Assembly (NCBI GenBank): GCA_037783415.1
Contig: JAZGTN010000025.1
Coordinates: 1,116,001-1,180,000 of the forward strand
DNA length: 64,000 bases
Source: Leptasterias polaris
Taxonomy: Eukaryota > Echinodermata > Asteroidea > Forcipulatida > Asteriidae
Direction of reading: 5' to 3'
The position numbers and the translations under genes were made by a program. A model generated the notes under the pieces. It ran no database searches, was not told the origin of the DNA, and saw nothing but the letters and a program-made list of their open reading frames with translations. Below, in pieces: positions 49,301-59,507 of this stretch (its first letter is position 1; the number at the start of each line of letters is the position of its first letter).

Positions 49301-50251
49301 GAAAGTTAGGTCATCCCCTTTGCATCCCCACCCTAACACCCATCCCACCCCCTTCCCTCCACATACCTGTCAGCGGCTATTCTAGCAAAAAGCAGCACCA
49401 GCCCTGTGACCTCACAGCACCAATCTACATTAGGGAAAGTTAGGTCATCCCCCTTTGCATCACGCTCCCCCTCCCCACCCAATTATCCCTCCCGCACCCT
49501 TTTACCCCCACCCCTTTCCCTCCACATACCTGTCAGCGGCTATTCTAGCAAGCAGCGGTTCCAGCCAACCCTCTGTCACCTCACAATGGGAATCTAAGAA
49601 TGTAAGCACATCTCCCTTAGCATCCTCTGCCCCTGTCATTCGAGCTCGTATAAGACCTGACCGCCCTGGCATCCTTTTAACACGAACTGGCACTGGCAGT
49701 TTTGCTACATAATCGTTTAATTTTTTTCCTAAATGTTCTGTAAAAGAAAAGAAGAAAAAGGTAAAAAATTAAGGTTTGACAAAACTGGTCAAACAATTAC
49801 TAACTACAAGCCGGTATCTCAAACAAAAATCAACCACAAGTTTCTGGGTTTTGGGTTTGTTTGTTTGTTTGTTTGTTTGTTTGTTTTCATTTCACAAACT
49901 TCAAAATATAAAAAAGCATTGAGTTCACATGACGGAAGGAAAAAAACTGACACAAAATACTTTTAAAATTAGACAAACATGAACAGGAAAAATCCAAATA
50001 TAAAACAAAAATGAGCTGAAGTGAAGAGTAGGGGATAAACAAAAACTGTTCAACATGTGACTCAGATCAAAGGGCAATTTTTACCTTGATCACTGGCGTC
50101 GTCGACCAGGATAATTTCTGCAAGAAGATCAGGTGGTGACCGGTTGATTATACTGTGCACGTTGCGTAAAAGAGTGCTCCAGGCTTCATTGTGGTATACT
50201 AAAATGACGCTTGTTGTCGGTAATTTTTTAGGATATACTTTATTTGCGCAC
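40251..50251 (-). CDS. GALNT1: Polypeptide N-acetylgalactosaminyltransferase (GALNT1/13 type), C-terminal 450 codons
   Basis: Golgi enzyme that starts mucin-type O-glycosylation by moving GalNAc from UDP-GalNAc to Ser/Thr. Eight minus-strand exons (50251..50085, 49737..49530, 45753..45583, 44685..44568, 43767..43450, 43294..43196, 41382..41251, 40391..40251) join in one frame to TAG at 40251..40253. The GT-A domain shows [17 protein letters not shown], the manganese motif DSH (TFLDSHCE), the Gal/GalNAc-T motif [13 protein letters not shown] and the third metal ligand in [12 protein letters not shown] ricin-B lectin domain follows with three CLD...QxW repeats. GEIRN after PVDY and the exon layout are closest to vertebrate GALNT1/GALNT13; I cannot separate the two. 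Compared with the ~559-residue family length about 110 residues are missing: cytosolic tail, membrane anchor and stem. No such exon was found up to 64000, so the gene continues past the right edge. Confidence 0.95.
41251..41382 (-). CDS. GALNT1: GALNT exon: lectin repeat beta
   Basis: Acceptor CATGACAG, donor ACTGAG|GTAAGT; 44 codons with [16 protein letters not shown] and [16 protein letters not shown] and QQW are intact, so GalNAc binding by this repeat is plausible. Confidence 0.94.
41793..41870. repeat. 7-bp minisatellite GCCTGGA
   Basis: About eleven uninterrupted units of GCCTGGA in a GALNT intron. Being a multiple-of-7 repeat it reads as GAWSLEP in all forward frames, which creates a spurious open frame. 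Confidence 0.9.
42711..43045 (+). mobile_element. tRNA-derived SINE in a GALNT intron
   Basis: CCCAAGCTCTGGTGTTGTCA and GTGTGGGTTCGAATCCCGGT match the SINE head; the A-box part is degenerate. The body (CCTGTTTCAGCCCCAGGAGT, TTGGGTCGACAGCCCAAATC) ends in an A-rich tail. Confidence 0.6.
43196..43294 (-). CDS. GALNT1: GALNT exon: lectin repeat alpha
   Basis: Acceptor TTTCAACCAG, donor AATCAG|GTATGT; 33 codons ([15 protein letters not shown] to GCHGQGGNQ). The QxW of this repeat is split by the intron (GGNQ then IW). Confidence 0.94.
43450..43767 (-). CDS. GALNT1: GALNT exon: end of catalytic domain and linker
   Basis: Acceptor TCTCTTTAAG, donor GGAGAG|GTAAGC; 106 codons in phase 0. Starts [20 protein letters not shown] (metal-ligand His), then [19 protein letters not shown], and ends [16 protein letters not shown] and the linker to the lectin domain. 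Confidence 0.95.
44568..44685 (-). CDS. GALNT1: GALNT exon: WGGEN motif
   Basis: Acceptor TTGTCAACAG, donor TTTAAG|GTATGA. 39 codons: [16 protein letters not shown] then [20 protein letters not shown]. The glutamate and asparagine of GGEN lie in the sugar-donor pocket. Confidence 0.95.
45201..45393. repeat. GGGCCC hairpin MITE, rearranged copy
   Basis: A right-end piece (CAGCTCTATGAAATTGGGCCC in two parts) is joined directly to a left-type unit. The right end is CAGCTTCATGAAAATGGGCC. It looks like two overlapping insertions in a GALNT intron. Confidence 0.5.
45583..45753 (-). CDS. GALNT1: GALNT exon: [10 protein letters not shown] segment
   Basis: Acceptor TCTTTGCAG, donor CTCCA|GTGAGT. Encodes [30 protein letters not shown] and a basic [10 protein letters not shown] loop, the conserved acceptor-site half of the enzyme. 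Confidence 0.95.
45876..46115. repeat. Large foldback: ~110-bp arms, 20-bp loop
   Basis: Arms 45876..45986 and 46007..46115 are near-perfect inverse copies (TAAAAGTAACAGCTGAGCAA, GATGTGCCCCCTTTTCTTCA, AATCAGACATTGCA). The arm sequence is also present once at 57497..57610, so the foldback arose by inverted duplication of part of that element. It lies in a GALNT intron between 49530 and 45753. Confidence 0.75.
46845..47165. repeat. Tandem duplication, period 176 bp
   Basis: GCATCTGTGACTCTCCCA at 46853 and again at 47029. ATTGCTAGTCTTGGT and the AATTTTGAAA blocks follow at the same offset. Two diverged copies, non-coding. Confidence 0.65.
48054..48078. repeat. Possible mariner-like terminal motif
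   Basis: TACAGGGTGGTGCAAAAAGA resembles terminal repeats of Tc1/mariner elements. No matching inverse end was found before the RTE fragment, so this is a lone end at best. Confidence 0.25.
48241..49176 (+). pseudogene. RTE-like LINE fragment, reverse transcriptase C-terminal half
   Basis: The frame at 48241 reads [20 protein letters not shown], then [14 protein letters not shown] (the catalytic FADD box) and [12 protein letters not shown]. In-frame stops (after VPRKS and EQA) and a frameshift near 48555 break it. It resumes as [54 protein letters not shown] and [13 protein letters not shown] before TGA at about 49155. A (TGATGA)n tail follows, as in RTE-clade LINEs. It is 5'-truncated and dead, inserted in a GALNT intron. 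Confidence 0.82.
49251..49327 (-). pseudogene. Decayed partial copy of the GALNT DxH exon (outer)
   Basis: AGCAAGCAGCAGCACCAGCA, TATGACCTCACAGTACCAAT and AAAGTTAGGTCATCCCCTTT follow the order of the exon antisense (AGCAAGCAGCGGTTCCAGCC, GTCACCTCACAATGGGAATC). Its donor-proximal part is missing. Confidence 0.6.
49367..49462 (-). pseudogene. Decayed partial copy of the GALNT DxH exon (inner)
   Basis: The copy keeps an intact donor (ACAG|GTATGTGG antisense to CCACATACCTGT) and the ARIAAD end. Upstream it reads [17 protein letters not shown] instead of [16 protein letters not shown], so the DSH metal motif is lost. A short poly-C-rich tract repeats between copies, giving a tandem unit of about 150 bp. 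Confidence 0.65.
49530..49737 (-). CDS. GALNT1: GALNT exon: DxH metal-binding motif
   Basis: Acceptor TTTTACAG, donor GACAG|GTATGT. Contains [18 protein letters not shown] and [20 protein letters not shown] and H of DSH bind manganese. Decayed copies of the 3' part of this exon lie at 49367..49462 and 49251..49327. Confidence 0.95.
49856..49885. repeat. (TGTT)n microsatellite
   Basis: Seven GTTT units in the intron upstream of the DxH exon. Confidence 0.9.
50085..50251 (-). CDS. GALNT1: GALNT exon: start of catalytic domain
   Basis: Acceptor TTCTTTACAG, donor GATCAAG|GTAAAA. 55 codons from [15 protein letters not shown] to [11 protein letters not shown]. The first base finishes a codon from an upstream exon not present in the window. 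DDASD is the nucleotide-sugar-binding edge of the GT-A fold. Confidence 0.95.
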
Positions 50252-50325
50252 CTGTAAAGAAGACCAAAAGATAACATAATTATCCAGACTCTGTTCTTTA
50301 AAGAATTAATTCATTTATTATTCAA

Positions 50326-50602
50326 GGTTCTCCCCATGATTTTCCAAATCTTTGGGGCATTCTGGACCCAAATTGTGCAAGTTTGACCAAAGCACGCTGA
50401 GTTGAAACGAGGTCCTTTCAACGTTTTCTACATGGTGCTTATCTTGGTTTTAAAAACACTACTATGCAAACTGGAGCATTCTGAATGGTTTTATCTAAAG
50501 TCAAAAAGTAAAAAAAAATAATAATACAAAAATGTAAAAATCGACCGCAATTTGTGCGCGTATCGTCTGCAATTCATGCATATCTTGTGCATGGGGAGAA
50601 CC
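50326..50602. repeat. GGTTCTCCCC element, copy 1
   Basis: Begins GGTTCTCCCCATGATTTT and ends CATGGGGAGAACC (inverted). Internal landmarks TTGTGCAAGTTTGACCAAAG and GTGCTTATCTTGGTTTTAAA are shared with 56099..56343 and 58914..59155. Confidence 0.6.
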
Positions 50603-51079
50603 CCCGTTACTCATTCTAATCCCATTAACTGTGATCGTAAGCGCAGAATTCTTTGCATGCTTGCACACAGCTCATGCAGAAATTCGGCACTGCTCGTAAG
50701 CGGAGAATGATGACTATGGAGTGCAGATTCCAAAGGTAAGCCAGCCATCCCAGTTCTCAACAAGGACTCTCATAACAATAATTATTATATTAACAACAGT
50801 CAAATGTAAAATGGGGACAATCTGGAAAGATAACATTTCTCCTAGGTTTAAAGCCCCATAAACGGTCCAAAAACATTTTCACACCTCATTTTATTCGTAA
50901 CTTTTTTGTTTTTTATTAATACTGCATTTTAAAATTGTGATCATAAACAGCCCCACAACATTACTGGACCCCTTAAAATAACTTATATCATATTAATATT
51001 TATTTTTTTCTCAATGCCATTTATAATTTTTTTTTAACCGACAAAACTTCTCACTCATTTTATCATTCACTTTGATTTA

Positions 51080-51500
51080 AAGCCTCTCAAATTTCCAACC
51101 AAAATCTTCAAACCCCAACAGACTAGGCCTGTTTCCTTTACACATAGCCCAAATCCTTCAGAAGTAGAGAGTTAAAAGCAGGGCCCAAACCTTCTAAATT
51201 CTCCTGGTTTCCCTCAATATGACTAATGGCCTAAATCATTCTAAATCCTCATGTGACAGGCTTCATCATCACATTCCCATCCCTCAACAGCCCATATCCT
51301 TTGGAATCTCATTTTGGCCAAGCTGCACACAACCCAAAATCTACAATTGTTTTCCTCTTGTATCAAAAATAACCTGACAGCCCAATTCCTTCTAAATCCT
51401 CTTACAGCAGAAACCCATTATGGCTCAGATCCTTCTGGATCCTCCCCACTGCAATTACCTCATAGCACAAGTTCTCCTAATTCCTTCACTTCGGCAAAGA
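51080..51500. repeat. Degenerate CC-TTCTAAATCCTC repeat tract
   Basis: CCAAATCCTTC, CAATTCCTTCTAAATCCTC and CAGATCCTTCTGGATCC-like blocks recur about every 30-60 bp with much drift. An old satellite-like tract; non-coding. Confidence 0.4.
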
Positions 51501-52527
51501 GGATATTGAAGGGGTTTGGCTTTTTCAGGTTAACTCCAAAACCTCTTTCCCTTTTTTAATTTTAAGTTGGTTTCCATGCCAGTCAGCCAAAGTCCAATCC
51601 TTTCCTACTAGACATTTAACAGAACTCCTCTGAAAATCACACGTCAACAGTAACCTAACAATTGTCATCCCCCCCCCCCCCTGATACTTTCCTTTTCACT
51701 TGTTTGCGTGGCAGTGTTTGCTTTTAAAACAAAATAGAGAAAATCTTAATAATCAATAGCCTAACAGTACAGATGTTGCCCACAGATGGTGTCATTGGTA
51801 CACATTCAACGAGGCGGAACTGTGTTTGCCACATCACGAAAACAGGTTAAACCAATTTAATTATCTAAATTTACACTAGCACACAAAGATTTCACACATG
51901 TTTCTGGTCAGTGGCAATATGTACAACGTATGTGACTGTACAATAGAGGATGCATGACTGTTTTATTCATGTGGAAGTTTGATAAATAAATGGTTTTCTC
52001 ATAAACTTTAGAAGAATTACACTTCAAAATACGAGCAACAAAAAGGGAATTTGACAATATTTACACTAAAATGTGTCATTCAGTTTTTCTTTCAAAAATA
52101 TGGAACGTTGGGTCAGAAGAAATAATTGAAAATCCAAATTAGGTTAACAACTAAAATATAAAGGAGAAAAAACAAACTTTGTATTGAGAAAAAGTACCAA
52201 GTAGTCTCTTCCATTGTTTGCCATGTCTGTACTGTGCATTTTTAATATCAGTCAACCTTGTTTCAATAGCCGACCTTTGTGCCTGATGTGAGATGGCAAA
52301 TATTTCCCTAATTACAATGTTGCCTTCTGCTGGAGCCCAGGAAAAGCCATTGAAAACTCCTGAGCTGGGAGAACATTGATCTAAAATATCTGCTTCATTT
52401 GGGGCATTACTTTCTTCAATGTTACTACAAACTGAATAAATTGTAAATACATACTGTACATACTGGTCACTCATATAAATAGAGCTTAGAATACTCTGTC
52501 AGCAGTTATCCCTGTGTGTCTGCTTTG

Positions 52528-53413
52528 GGGATCCTACAAACTCACATTGATTGGTTTTGGAGGATTGAGGCAGGAGGCATCCTACATAAACTCACATTGA
52601 TTGGTTTTGGAGGATTGAGGCAGGAGGCATCCGACATAAACTCACATTGATTGGTTTTGGAGGATTGAGGCAGGAGGCATCCTACATAAACTCACATTGA
52701 TTGTTTTGGAGGATTGAGGCAGGAGGCATCCGACATAAACTCACATTGATTGGTTTTGGAGGATTGAGGCAGGAGGCATCCTACATAAACTCACATTGAT
52801 TGGTTTTGGAGGATTGAGGCAGGAGGCATCCGACATAAACTCACATTGATTGGTTTTGGAGGATTGAGGCAGGAGGCATCCTACATAAACTCACATTGAT
52901 TGGTTTTGGTGGATTGAGGCAGTAGGGATCCTACAAACTCACATTGATTGGTTTTGGAGGATTGATGCAGTAGGGATCCTACATAAACTCATATTGGTTG
53001 ATTTTGGAGGATTGAGGCAGGAGGCATCCTACATAAACTCACATTGATTGGTTTTGGAGGATTGATGCAGTAGGGATCCTACAAACTCACATTGATTGGT
53101 TTTGGAGGATTGAGGCAGGAGACATCCTACATAAACTCACATTGATTGGTTTTGGTGGATTGAGGCAGTAGGGATCCTACATAAACTCACATTGATTGGT
53201 TTTGGAGGATTGAGGCAGGAGGCATCCGACATAAACTCACATTGATTGGTTTTGGAGGATTGAGGCAGGAGGCATCCTACATAAACTCACATTGATTGAT
53301 TTTAGAGGATTGATGCAGTAGGGATCCTACATAAACTCATATTGGTTGATTTTGGAGGATTGAGGCAGGAGGCATCCTACATTTATATAAACTCATATTG
53401 GTTGATTTTAGAA
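52528..53413. repeat. 50-bp minisatellite, about 18 units
   Basis: Unit AACTCACATTGATTGGTTTT then GGAGGATTGAGGCAGGAGGC then ATCCTACATA (50 bp). Variants lack ATA (47 bp), swap CTACATA/CGACATA, or carry TATTGGTTGATTTT. Units with CTAC and CGAC alternate over 52560..52900, suggesting expansion by 100-bp pairs. There are no spacers, so it is not a CRISPR array. Confidence 0.92.
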
Positions 53414-53449
53414 AATTTAGGAAATTTCCTGGGAAGGAGTACAGATCTA

Positions 53450-56090
53450 TAAACATTTGACAACCTTTCTCCCACCCATCTGACCCAACAGCCAAACTGG
53501 GCCACTCTTTAAATATCTTAAATGCATCTGTCCTCATTCTTGTCTGAATTGAATCCCTGCTGTAAATGTTTAAAAATTCATTTGACTCACTTGTCACTCG
53601 GAGGACAAACTGTGAACCTGCGTGTAGTGTTTCAATCGATTGTTTGCATGTGAAAGGTGTCTGGGTGTCAAAGTTGACATTTGGGGTGGGGGTGGGGGTG
53701 TTTACAATCTATTCAGAATTCAGGAAGTTTCCCATACATGTTGTCTTTATGAAAAAGAAAATGGCATTGCACCTCTCAAAGATCAAATTCCAGATTTGCC
53801 AAATGTCATTAATGAACTGAATTAGAAATATATTAAAATACAACGAAAATGTAATAGAGAGTAACTGAAAATTACAATGCTAGTGCTCATCAAACCAACC
53901 AACCGACCAACCAACATGAAACAGTTTTTTGACCATTTGCATTTAATTCCAGCCATTCCATGTCCCATGGTTATGTATTATTTGTCTTTCCCGTTTATCA
54001 TGAACATGAACATTGCTGTTCCCATGTCGCATTATTTATGTAGCTAGGAATGTGAGAGGTTTTGGGGTCAGACAAGGTCACCTCCTTAAGCTGTCACTGA
54101 ACCCACTGAGGGGAAAACAATTTTAAAAAATGGGGGAACAAATTCCTTAAAGCTGCAGGACCTGAGAGCTCAATTTTGACAAAAGTAGAAAATATTGCTC
54201 AGAACTAAGCATGTGCTCATTGTAAGCTCAATGGCATTCTGCCTGATAACCATTCTAAGCAAAAGTTGTCTATACTGACCAATATTTGTGCCTTTACAAA
54301 GGACATTGGGCTTTATTTCTTCAAGAGTTTGAAAGCAGAAAATATTGCTTAACCAATTTTCTTTGCTAAGCATAAATACAGTGGGACAAGAGTTGCACAA
54401 ATACATTAACTACAAGGCATTTTGGCTGGTAACCTATTTTTGTTTAGCAAGGTTCTTCTGTGACTGTGAGGGCACCGTTCTCGGCTGAATAGTTTCTTGT
54501 CAAATTGACTCATGAATGTGGTAGTACATGTATGAGGTACAACAGCGCGCGAGACTGTTTAGGTTCACAAGGTCAAACTGTCAGACAGTGATGACTTCTA
54601 ATCGTAAAACTGTAGAAATCCGAGATTTCACCTGTCATTTTGAACTCCACACTTGGGCCGAGTATAATTTGTGTGGACAATTGGTATCTTGTTAAATAAA
54701 TAAAGTGTTGAATCTTTATTTTTATTTTCATAGGCAGTGGGTTTTTTTGCTTTCAAAGGAAAAGTTAATCATATTTTCCGAAGAAGTGAATTGATCCCTT
54801 TCTCTCTAGTTTTTAACAAAGGAACCATTTCAACAATCCGTGAAAATGTCATCAAATTCAGTCCTATGCTTTGGGGTGGTTTTTTTAGTGCAAACAATAA
54901 AAATCCGTTTTGTTCATTGGCCAATCTTGTGCGCCACGGGCACAAACCTGTGCGTTTCCATTGTTTCATTGAAGGTAATGGTTTAAAGATGGAGGCTGGA
55001 GTACGTCAATCCATAAGGTGTATAATTAAATAAGTCTTAATTCCAGTTCATGGCAAACATTTTTAAAAGGTGAATGGAGATTGAGCAAATCGGGAAAAAT
55101 CTTGACAGTTCAAAGGCATATATTCATATTACACCATTGCAAAAATACGTCTTTGCATTGCCCTGCTAATACGGTTGACTCTTGGGGATCATGTGTGTCC
55201 AAAACAACAACAAATTTGATGGCGCTTAGAAAAACTTGTCATCACTAGTCAGGGGGAGGGGGGACTCTAGAGAGCCTGTGGGTCCTCCAGGACTAAACAG
55301 GGAAAGGCCAAATACACCAACATGTTTAAGTGTTATCTTACGGATGGCGATTGATGGAGCTGATGTTTTTATTATAGCCAGTGGGACTGAATGGAACACT
55401 TTTAAACAGTGTGTTCCATACTGTTTTGTCATTCCATACTGTTTTGTCCATATGATAATAATAACTAGTTTTTAAAAAGTGCTTGAGGCCTATCTACAGG
55501 TGTCTCAAAGCGCTTATCATTATTTATTTCCTGACAGGTTTTTGAAGTTTTTGAATTATGAGACCCATTTATGTAACACCTTGTAACATGTAAGGGTTTA
55601 CAAGGTGCTGCTGAGTATTCAGGTCGGCATACATTGTCTAGTAAAAACTGCACTGGGCTAGTAAACACCACTTCTGAACTTGCCCTGTGGGTTACAAAAC
55701 TCTGTCCAACCTACATGTACTTGTTTATAATGGTCGTATTTCTTCCTTTTAAATGTGAATAGTGATTTTTTATTATTTTTTTTATTTTTTTTATTTTGAG
55801 TGAGTGCATGTAATTTCATTTGACCAATAAACTGGCTGTGATCACTTACCATAAAGTTTTGGTGAGACAAAACGCCCAGTTTACTCGCCAAGTAGGCTAC
55901 TTTTTAAAAAGCTTAAGCGCTAAGCCAGCTTATGAAATCCCCTTTGTTTACTCTAGCTCAATTTATTTCATTTAAAAAAAACGCTCTCCAGGGCACCAGT
56001 GACATCACATCACAAGGAAGGTTTTTTTTCCTTCAGAATTCCTGGAAAGCATAATTTGAAATGAATTTAAAAAACATAAAGGGGGATTGG
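53450..56090. other. Mostly unexplained intron/intergenic DNA
   Basis: Contains diverged GGGCCC-family fragments (54170..54260, 54325..54455: GCTGGTAACCTATTTTTG) and a repeat block 55545..55625 (ACCTTGTAACATG..TTTACAAGGTGCT) also seen at 59380..59463. A 98-codon + frame at 54737 and an 86-codon minus frame at 53597 are open but have no recognisable motif. Confidence 0.4.
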
Positions 56091-56098
56091 TTCATCAG

Positions 56099-56343
56099 GG
56101 TTCTCCCCAGGATTTTTCAACTCTGAAGTTTTGGCAAAGCACACTGAATTGAAATCATTTTTACTTGTTGCTTATCTTTGGTTTTAAAATCCTACTGTGC
56201 AATGGGGTATACTACCGTAATTTCTTGCGTATAAGACGCGGGGCGTACAAGGCGCATCACTATTAGCCTTAATTCACGCTTATCGGCGCGCGATTCACGC
56301 GAACATATTGGCCCGATGCTAGTTTGTGCATGGGAAGAACACC
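56099..56343. repeat. GGTTCTCCCC element, copy 2, with a second repeat inside
   Basis: Both ends are preserved (GGTTCTCCCCAGGATTTTT, TGCATGGGAAGAACACC). The middle carries TACCGTAATTTCTTGCGTAT from 56214, the end motif of the 11473..12954 element family. Confidence 0.5.
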
Positions 56344-57396
56344 GGTTACTTGTATGAACTATAAGCAGTGAGCTTTCAAAGTTATGAACAAACCGGTACT
56401 TTAGTCAAACAACATAAACCCAACAACTGCAGTAACTAAACACATGGTTGTACAATGTATAGTAGATTCAAATCAACTTCACCAGTTAGTTTTGTTTGGA
56501 AAACATGAATTATTCATCAGCGAAGATGCGAAAGTTTACAGATCGCATACTTGTTTTAGTTTTTTCACTCTTTCTTTGCAGTGCAAATATATCATGCGCA
56601 TTAGTGTTTGACAGGACTTCACGCTGCATATTAAGCCGAGCTAATCCTAGGCAAGCTGAATGTAAGGCAATCGTCCCGAGGGCGCCACTGATGGGGCACT
56701 GACACCATTTCAGCTAGTGTTGATCATCTAGCATTTCATTTCCCCCAAGAAAAGAAAACGTCCATCGCTAACAGATGGTGGACAGGAAAAGACACTCTTT
56801 AAAAATTAAAACAAGTCTTTGAACTCATTACAGGGCAATAATGTGTTATAAATGACCCAATTAAAATAAAAAGAACTGCTGAAGGCTGATGTTCGCCCAC
56901 GACCCTTGTCAAAAAGGGGAAACCAAAAATAAAGGTCAAGAACCTGACACCATAAATGAAGCAGCCACTACATTTCAAATACCTTTTATATATCATGTTT
57001 GGTATGAAAATACCAACCAAATTGTGATAAAAACCTTATAACAATACAACAGCAATTTCCTTATTTGGGATATTATTATATTAAATGAAAGATGAATCAT
57101 TTCGGTTTAGGGGCAAGCAGCCTAGAAGTTTTGTGTCCAATAAACCAATTTGCGAGTTAGATTTGAATCATGTCTGGTATAATGACTTGCTAAGTCACAA
57201 GGTACCCCTTCAATTTGAATACCTCAGACTCGAAGAGACAGTTTCTATGTCAAATGGTTCAGGGCAAGCTTTTGTATAGCAAAACCTGGTACCATTGGGC
57301 CAAACACATTCATTCAGAATTAAGTATGGGTGTTCCCTGCATATTATGTAACTATGCAACAGCTTGCCCAGAACCATTTTGACAAAGCAACTCTCT

Positions 57397-57732
57397 CTAT
57401 AGACCATGTGACCTGTGACATCACATGTTTACAAAAGAGCCACAGAGCCTGGACTTCCTGCAGGCACATTTGTACACAGCTCAATGGAAGAAAACAACAA
57501 ATCTTGCACTGTCTGTTTTTTCTCAACTTTTGATATGAAGAAAGGGGGGACATCTCAAAAGGTGTACAGCTGTTGCTTTTGTAAATTTTGAATTTATGTG
57601 AAAATTATGACACAAAATGTAAATTTTCCCATATAGCCTGTGTAGTATCTTGCCCAGCAGGAAACGCTTAAGAATGTGCAAGGTCACCACTCTGTAAACA
57701 AAGGTAACATGGTCTTCCTCCATGGTCTATAG
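57397..57732. mobile_element. 336-bp MITE, CTATAGACCATG ends
   Basis: CTATAGACCATG at 57397 and CATGGTCTATAG at 57721..57732 are exact inverse repeats. The interior includes TGACCTGTGACATCACATGT and the AAAGGGGGGACATCTCA block shared with the foldback at 45876..46115. The same GTGATGTCACAGGTCACATG is at 46188. No open frame of note. Confidence 0.72.
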
Positions 57733-58080
57733 TCAGAGAAATTCAAAATTAAGCAGAAAGATGTGACAAAGCAAGTCATTGTACCAGACATTATTCAAAT
57801 CTAACCCACAAATAGCTTATTGCTAAAGGGGAGGATTCAGCAGGATTGGGTCCAACCTGTTTTATAGCTCCACTGATAACAACAATTGCTTATCACAGGG
57901 TCAGGCATTCCAATCTTATCTAAGTCCAAACAATTTGGTGTGGAGTGACATAAGAGGAGAAGAGGATATTGAAGGACTGAGAACACAAGCTAGACAAAAA
58001 TGTATGTAAGGGCTTTACAAAAATAAATAAAAAACAAAACATATTAACTGTTGCAAACTTCTCACCAACTAAAATGACCA

Positions 58081-58263
58081 GTGTCCAATTTCACAAAACC
58101 ACTGTAAAGCAGAAAATATTGCTTAACAGTTTTCTGCTTAGCAAATATCAGTCAAATATTGTGATGTTACATGGTAGGTTTCTGGTTACCTTAATCTGGT
58201 AGACATAATGCTGCTGTGCTTAGCTACTTTTTGTGCTTAAGCAGCTCTATGAAATTGGGCCCG
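58081..58263. repeat. GGGCCC hairpin MITE, copy
   Basis: The right end TGCTTAAGCAGCTCTATGAA ATTGGGCCC is good; the left end (GTCCAATTTCACAAAACCAC) is diverged. It is directly followed by the relative of 38493..38613. Confidence 0.6.
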
Positions 58264-58448
58264 GGAGCCTTAATATCAAAGAGCTAAGATTGATCTCAAC
58301 TGTGTATCAATATTAATTGCTAAGCAAAGTGTGATGTCACACCACAAATCACTGTGGCAATATCTACAACTCATCTTCATGAATCTTATTAGTGCTTTGT
58401 GTGAAATCGCGCCATGTGGTTATAAATGCCAACATTCTTAATGGCACA

Positions 58449-58537
58449 ACATTTGCAGAGTCTTTGACCTTTGCAGAGTCTTTGACCTTTGCAGAGTCTT
58501 TGACCTTTGCAGAGTCTTTGACCTTTGCAGAGTCTTT
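58449..58537. repeat. 18-bp minisatellite
   Basis: About five units of TTTGCAGAGTCTTTGACC, in frame on the minus strand (KVKDSA repeats) only because 18 is a multiple of three. Confidence 0.88.
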
Positions 58538-58913
58538 CTCAAAGGTTTCCAAATTTGCTGGCTAACGAAAAAAAACTCAGTCCAAATATCTGGGGCATTA
58601 ACATTTTGACCCTAGCAAAATCTTTTCCAATGGTTTACAAGTTAAAAAGTAGCTAGTTAACTAAGAAAACTCAAGTCAAAATCTCTGGGGACTAACCAGC
58701 TGCTAGCATGTCAGCACCGCCCGGAGTACCCTGTGTAATGTCAATGTAATATGAAGAAGAAAAAACGTGGCACTCTTTAAAACTATCCACTTCCTTGAAA
58801 ACAAAACAACACATTACCTGTACAAATACTTCAGGATCCATCCTGTTATTAAAAGTGATGGGGGTGGGAGCCAGGTTGACCCAACCCAAGAGAGCAATGC
58901 CCGGAATGGACCA

Positions 58914-59155
58914 GGGTTCTGACTCCCCAGGAGTTGTCAAAACTGTGGGGCATTCTTTAACCAAATTGTGCAAGCTTGGCCTACTTAGCATGCTGAATTA
59001 AAACGATGTCCATGAAATGTTTTCGATTTGGTGTTTATTTTTGGTTGTAAATTTGATCTGAAGCTCCCCCCCCCCAAGATTTTTTTTTTAAATCTTTAAT
59101 TGGTGGCAATTTGCGCGTATCAGCACGCAATACGCAAGCTTGTGCGTGGAGAGAA
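58914..59155. repeat. GGTTCTCCCC element, diverged copy 3
   Basis: GGTTCTGACTCCCCAGGAGT ... TTGTGCAAGCTTGGCCTACT ... GTGCGTGGAGAGAA follow the order of copy 1. The centre holds a poly-C/poly-T stretch. Confidence 0.5.
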
Positions 59156-59507
59156 TTTTGTGTGTAAAATGTCATCCCAATTCTACAGTACAATTTACGG
59201 TTACTTAAACAGTATGTTTCAACAATGTGCATATTTATACTCCTATCCCGAGTACTGTTATGTCATATCTTTTCCTACAGCTGGCAGAGCTCCATAATTA
59301 TTAAAGGGAACCTATTGACTTGATAATAGTAATAATAGTTTTCTCAAAAACACTTTGGTTATTTGTTATTATCCAGACATGGTTTTGAAGTTTTTTATTA
59401 TGAGTCCCATATTGTACGTAGAACCTTGTAAGGCTTTACAAGGTTCTGTGGTGCATTCAGCAGCCACTACCAGAAACACCAGGACAAATCCCTTCTCTAA
59501 GTCTATA

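Noticed and set aside
49367..49462. Functional alternative GALNT exon
   Set aside because: The donor is intact but the D-S-H metal motif and flanking residues are destroyed and no proper acceptor was seen.
52528..53413. CRISPR-like regular array
   Set aside because: The 50-bp units are contiguous with no unique spacers, and the DNA is animal; it is a minisatellite.
53337..53597. 86-codon minus-strand frame as an exon
   Set aside because: Reads well locally (KIFKEWPSLAVGSDGWEKG) but runs into the minisatellite, and no splice sites or family could be recognised.
54737..55033. 98-codon + strand frame as a gene
   Set aside because: No recognisable domain, the opposite strand is equally open, and there is no splice or start context beyond an ATG.
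58364..58552. Minus-strand KVKDSA repeat protein
   Set aside because: Created by an 18-bp minisatellite; no conserved flanking coding sequence.
58692..58991. 99-codon minus-strand frame
   Set aside because: Its N-terminal half lies in a GGTTCTCCCC repeat copy, so the frame is not a gene by itself.
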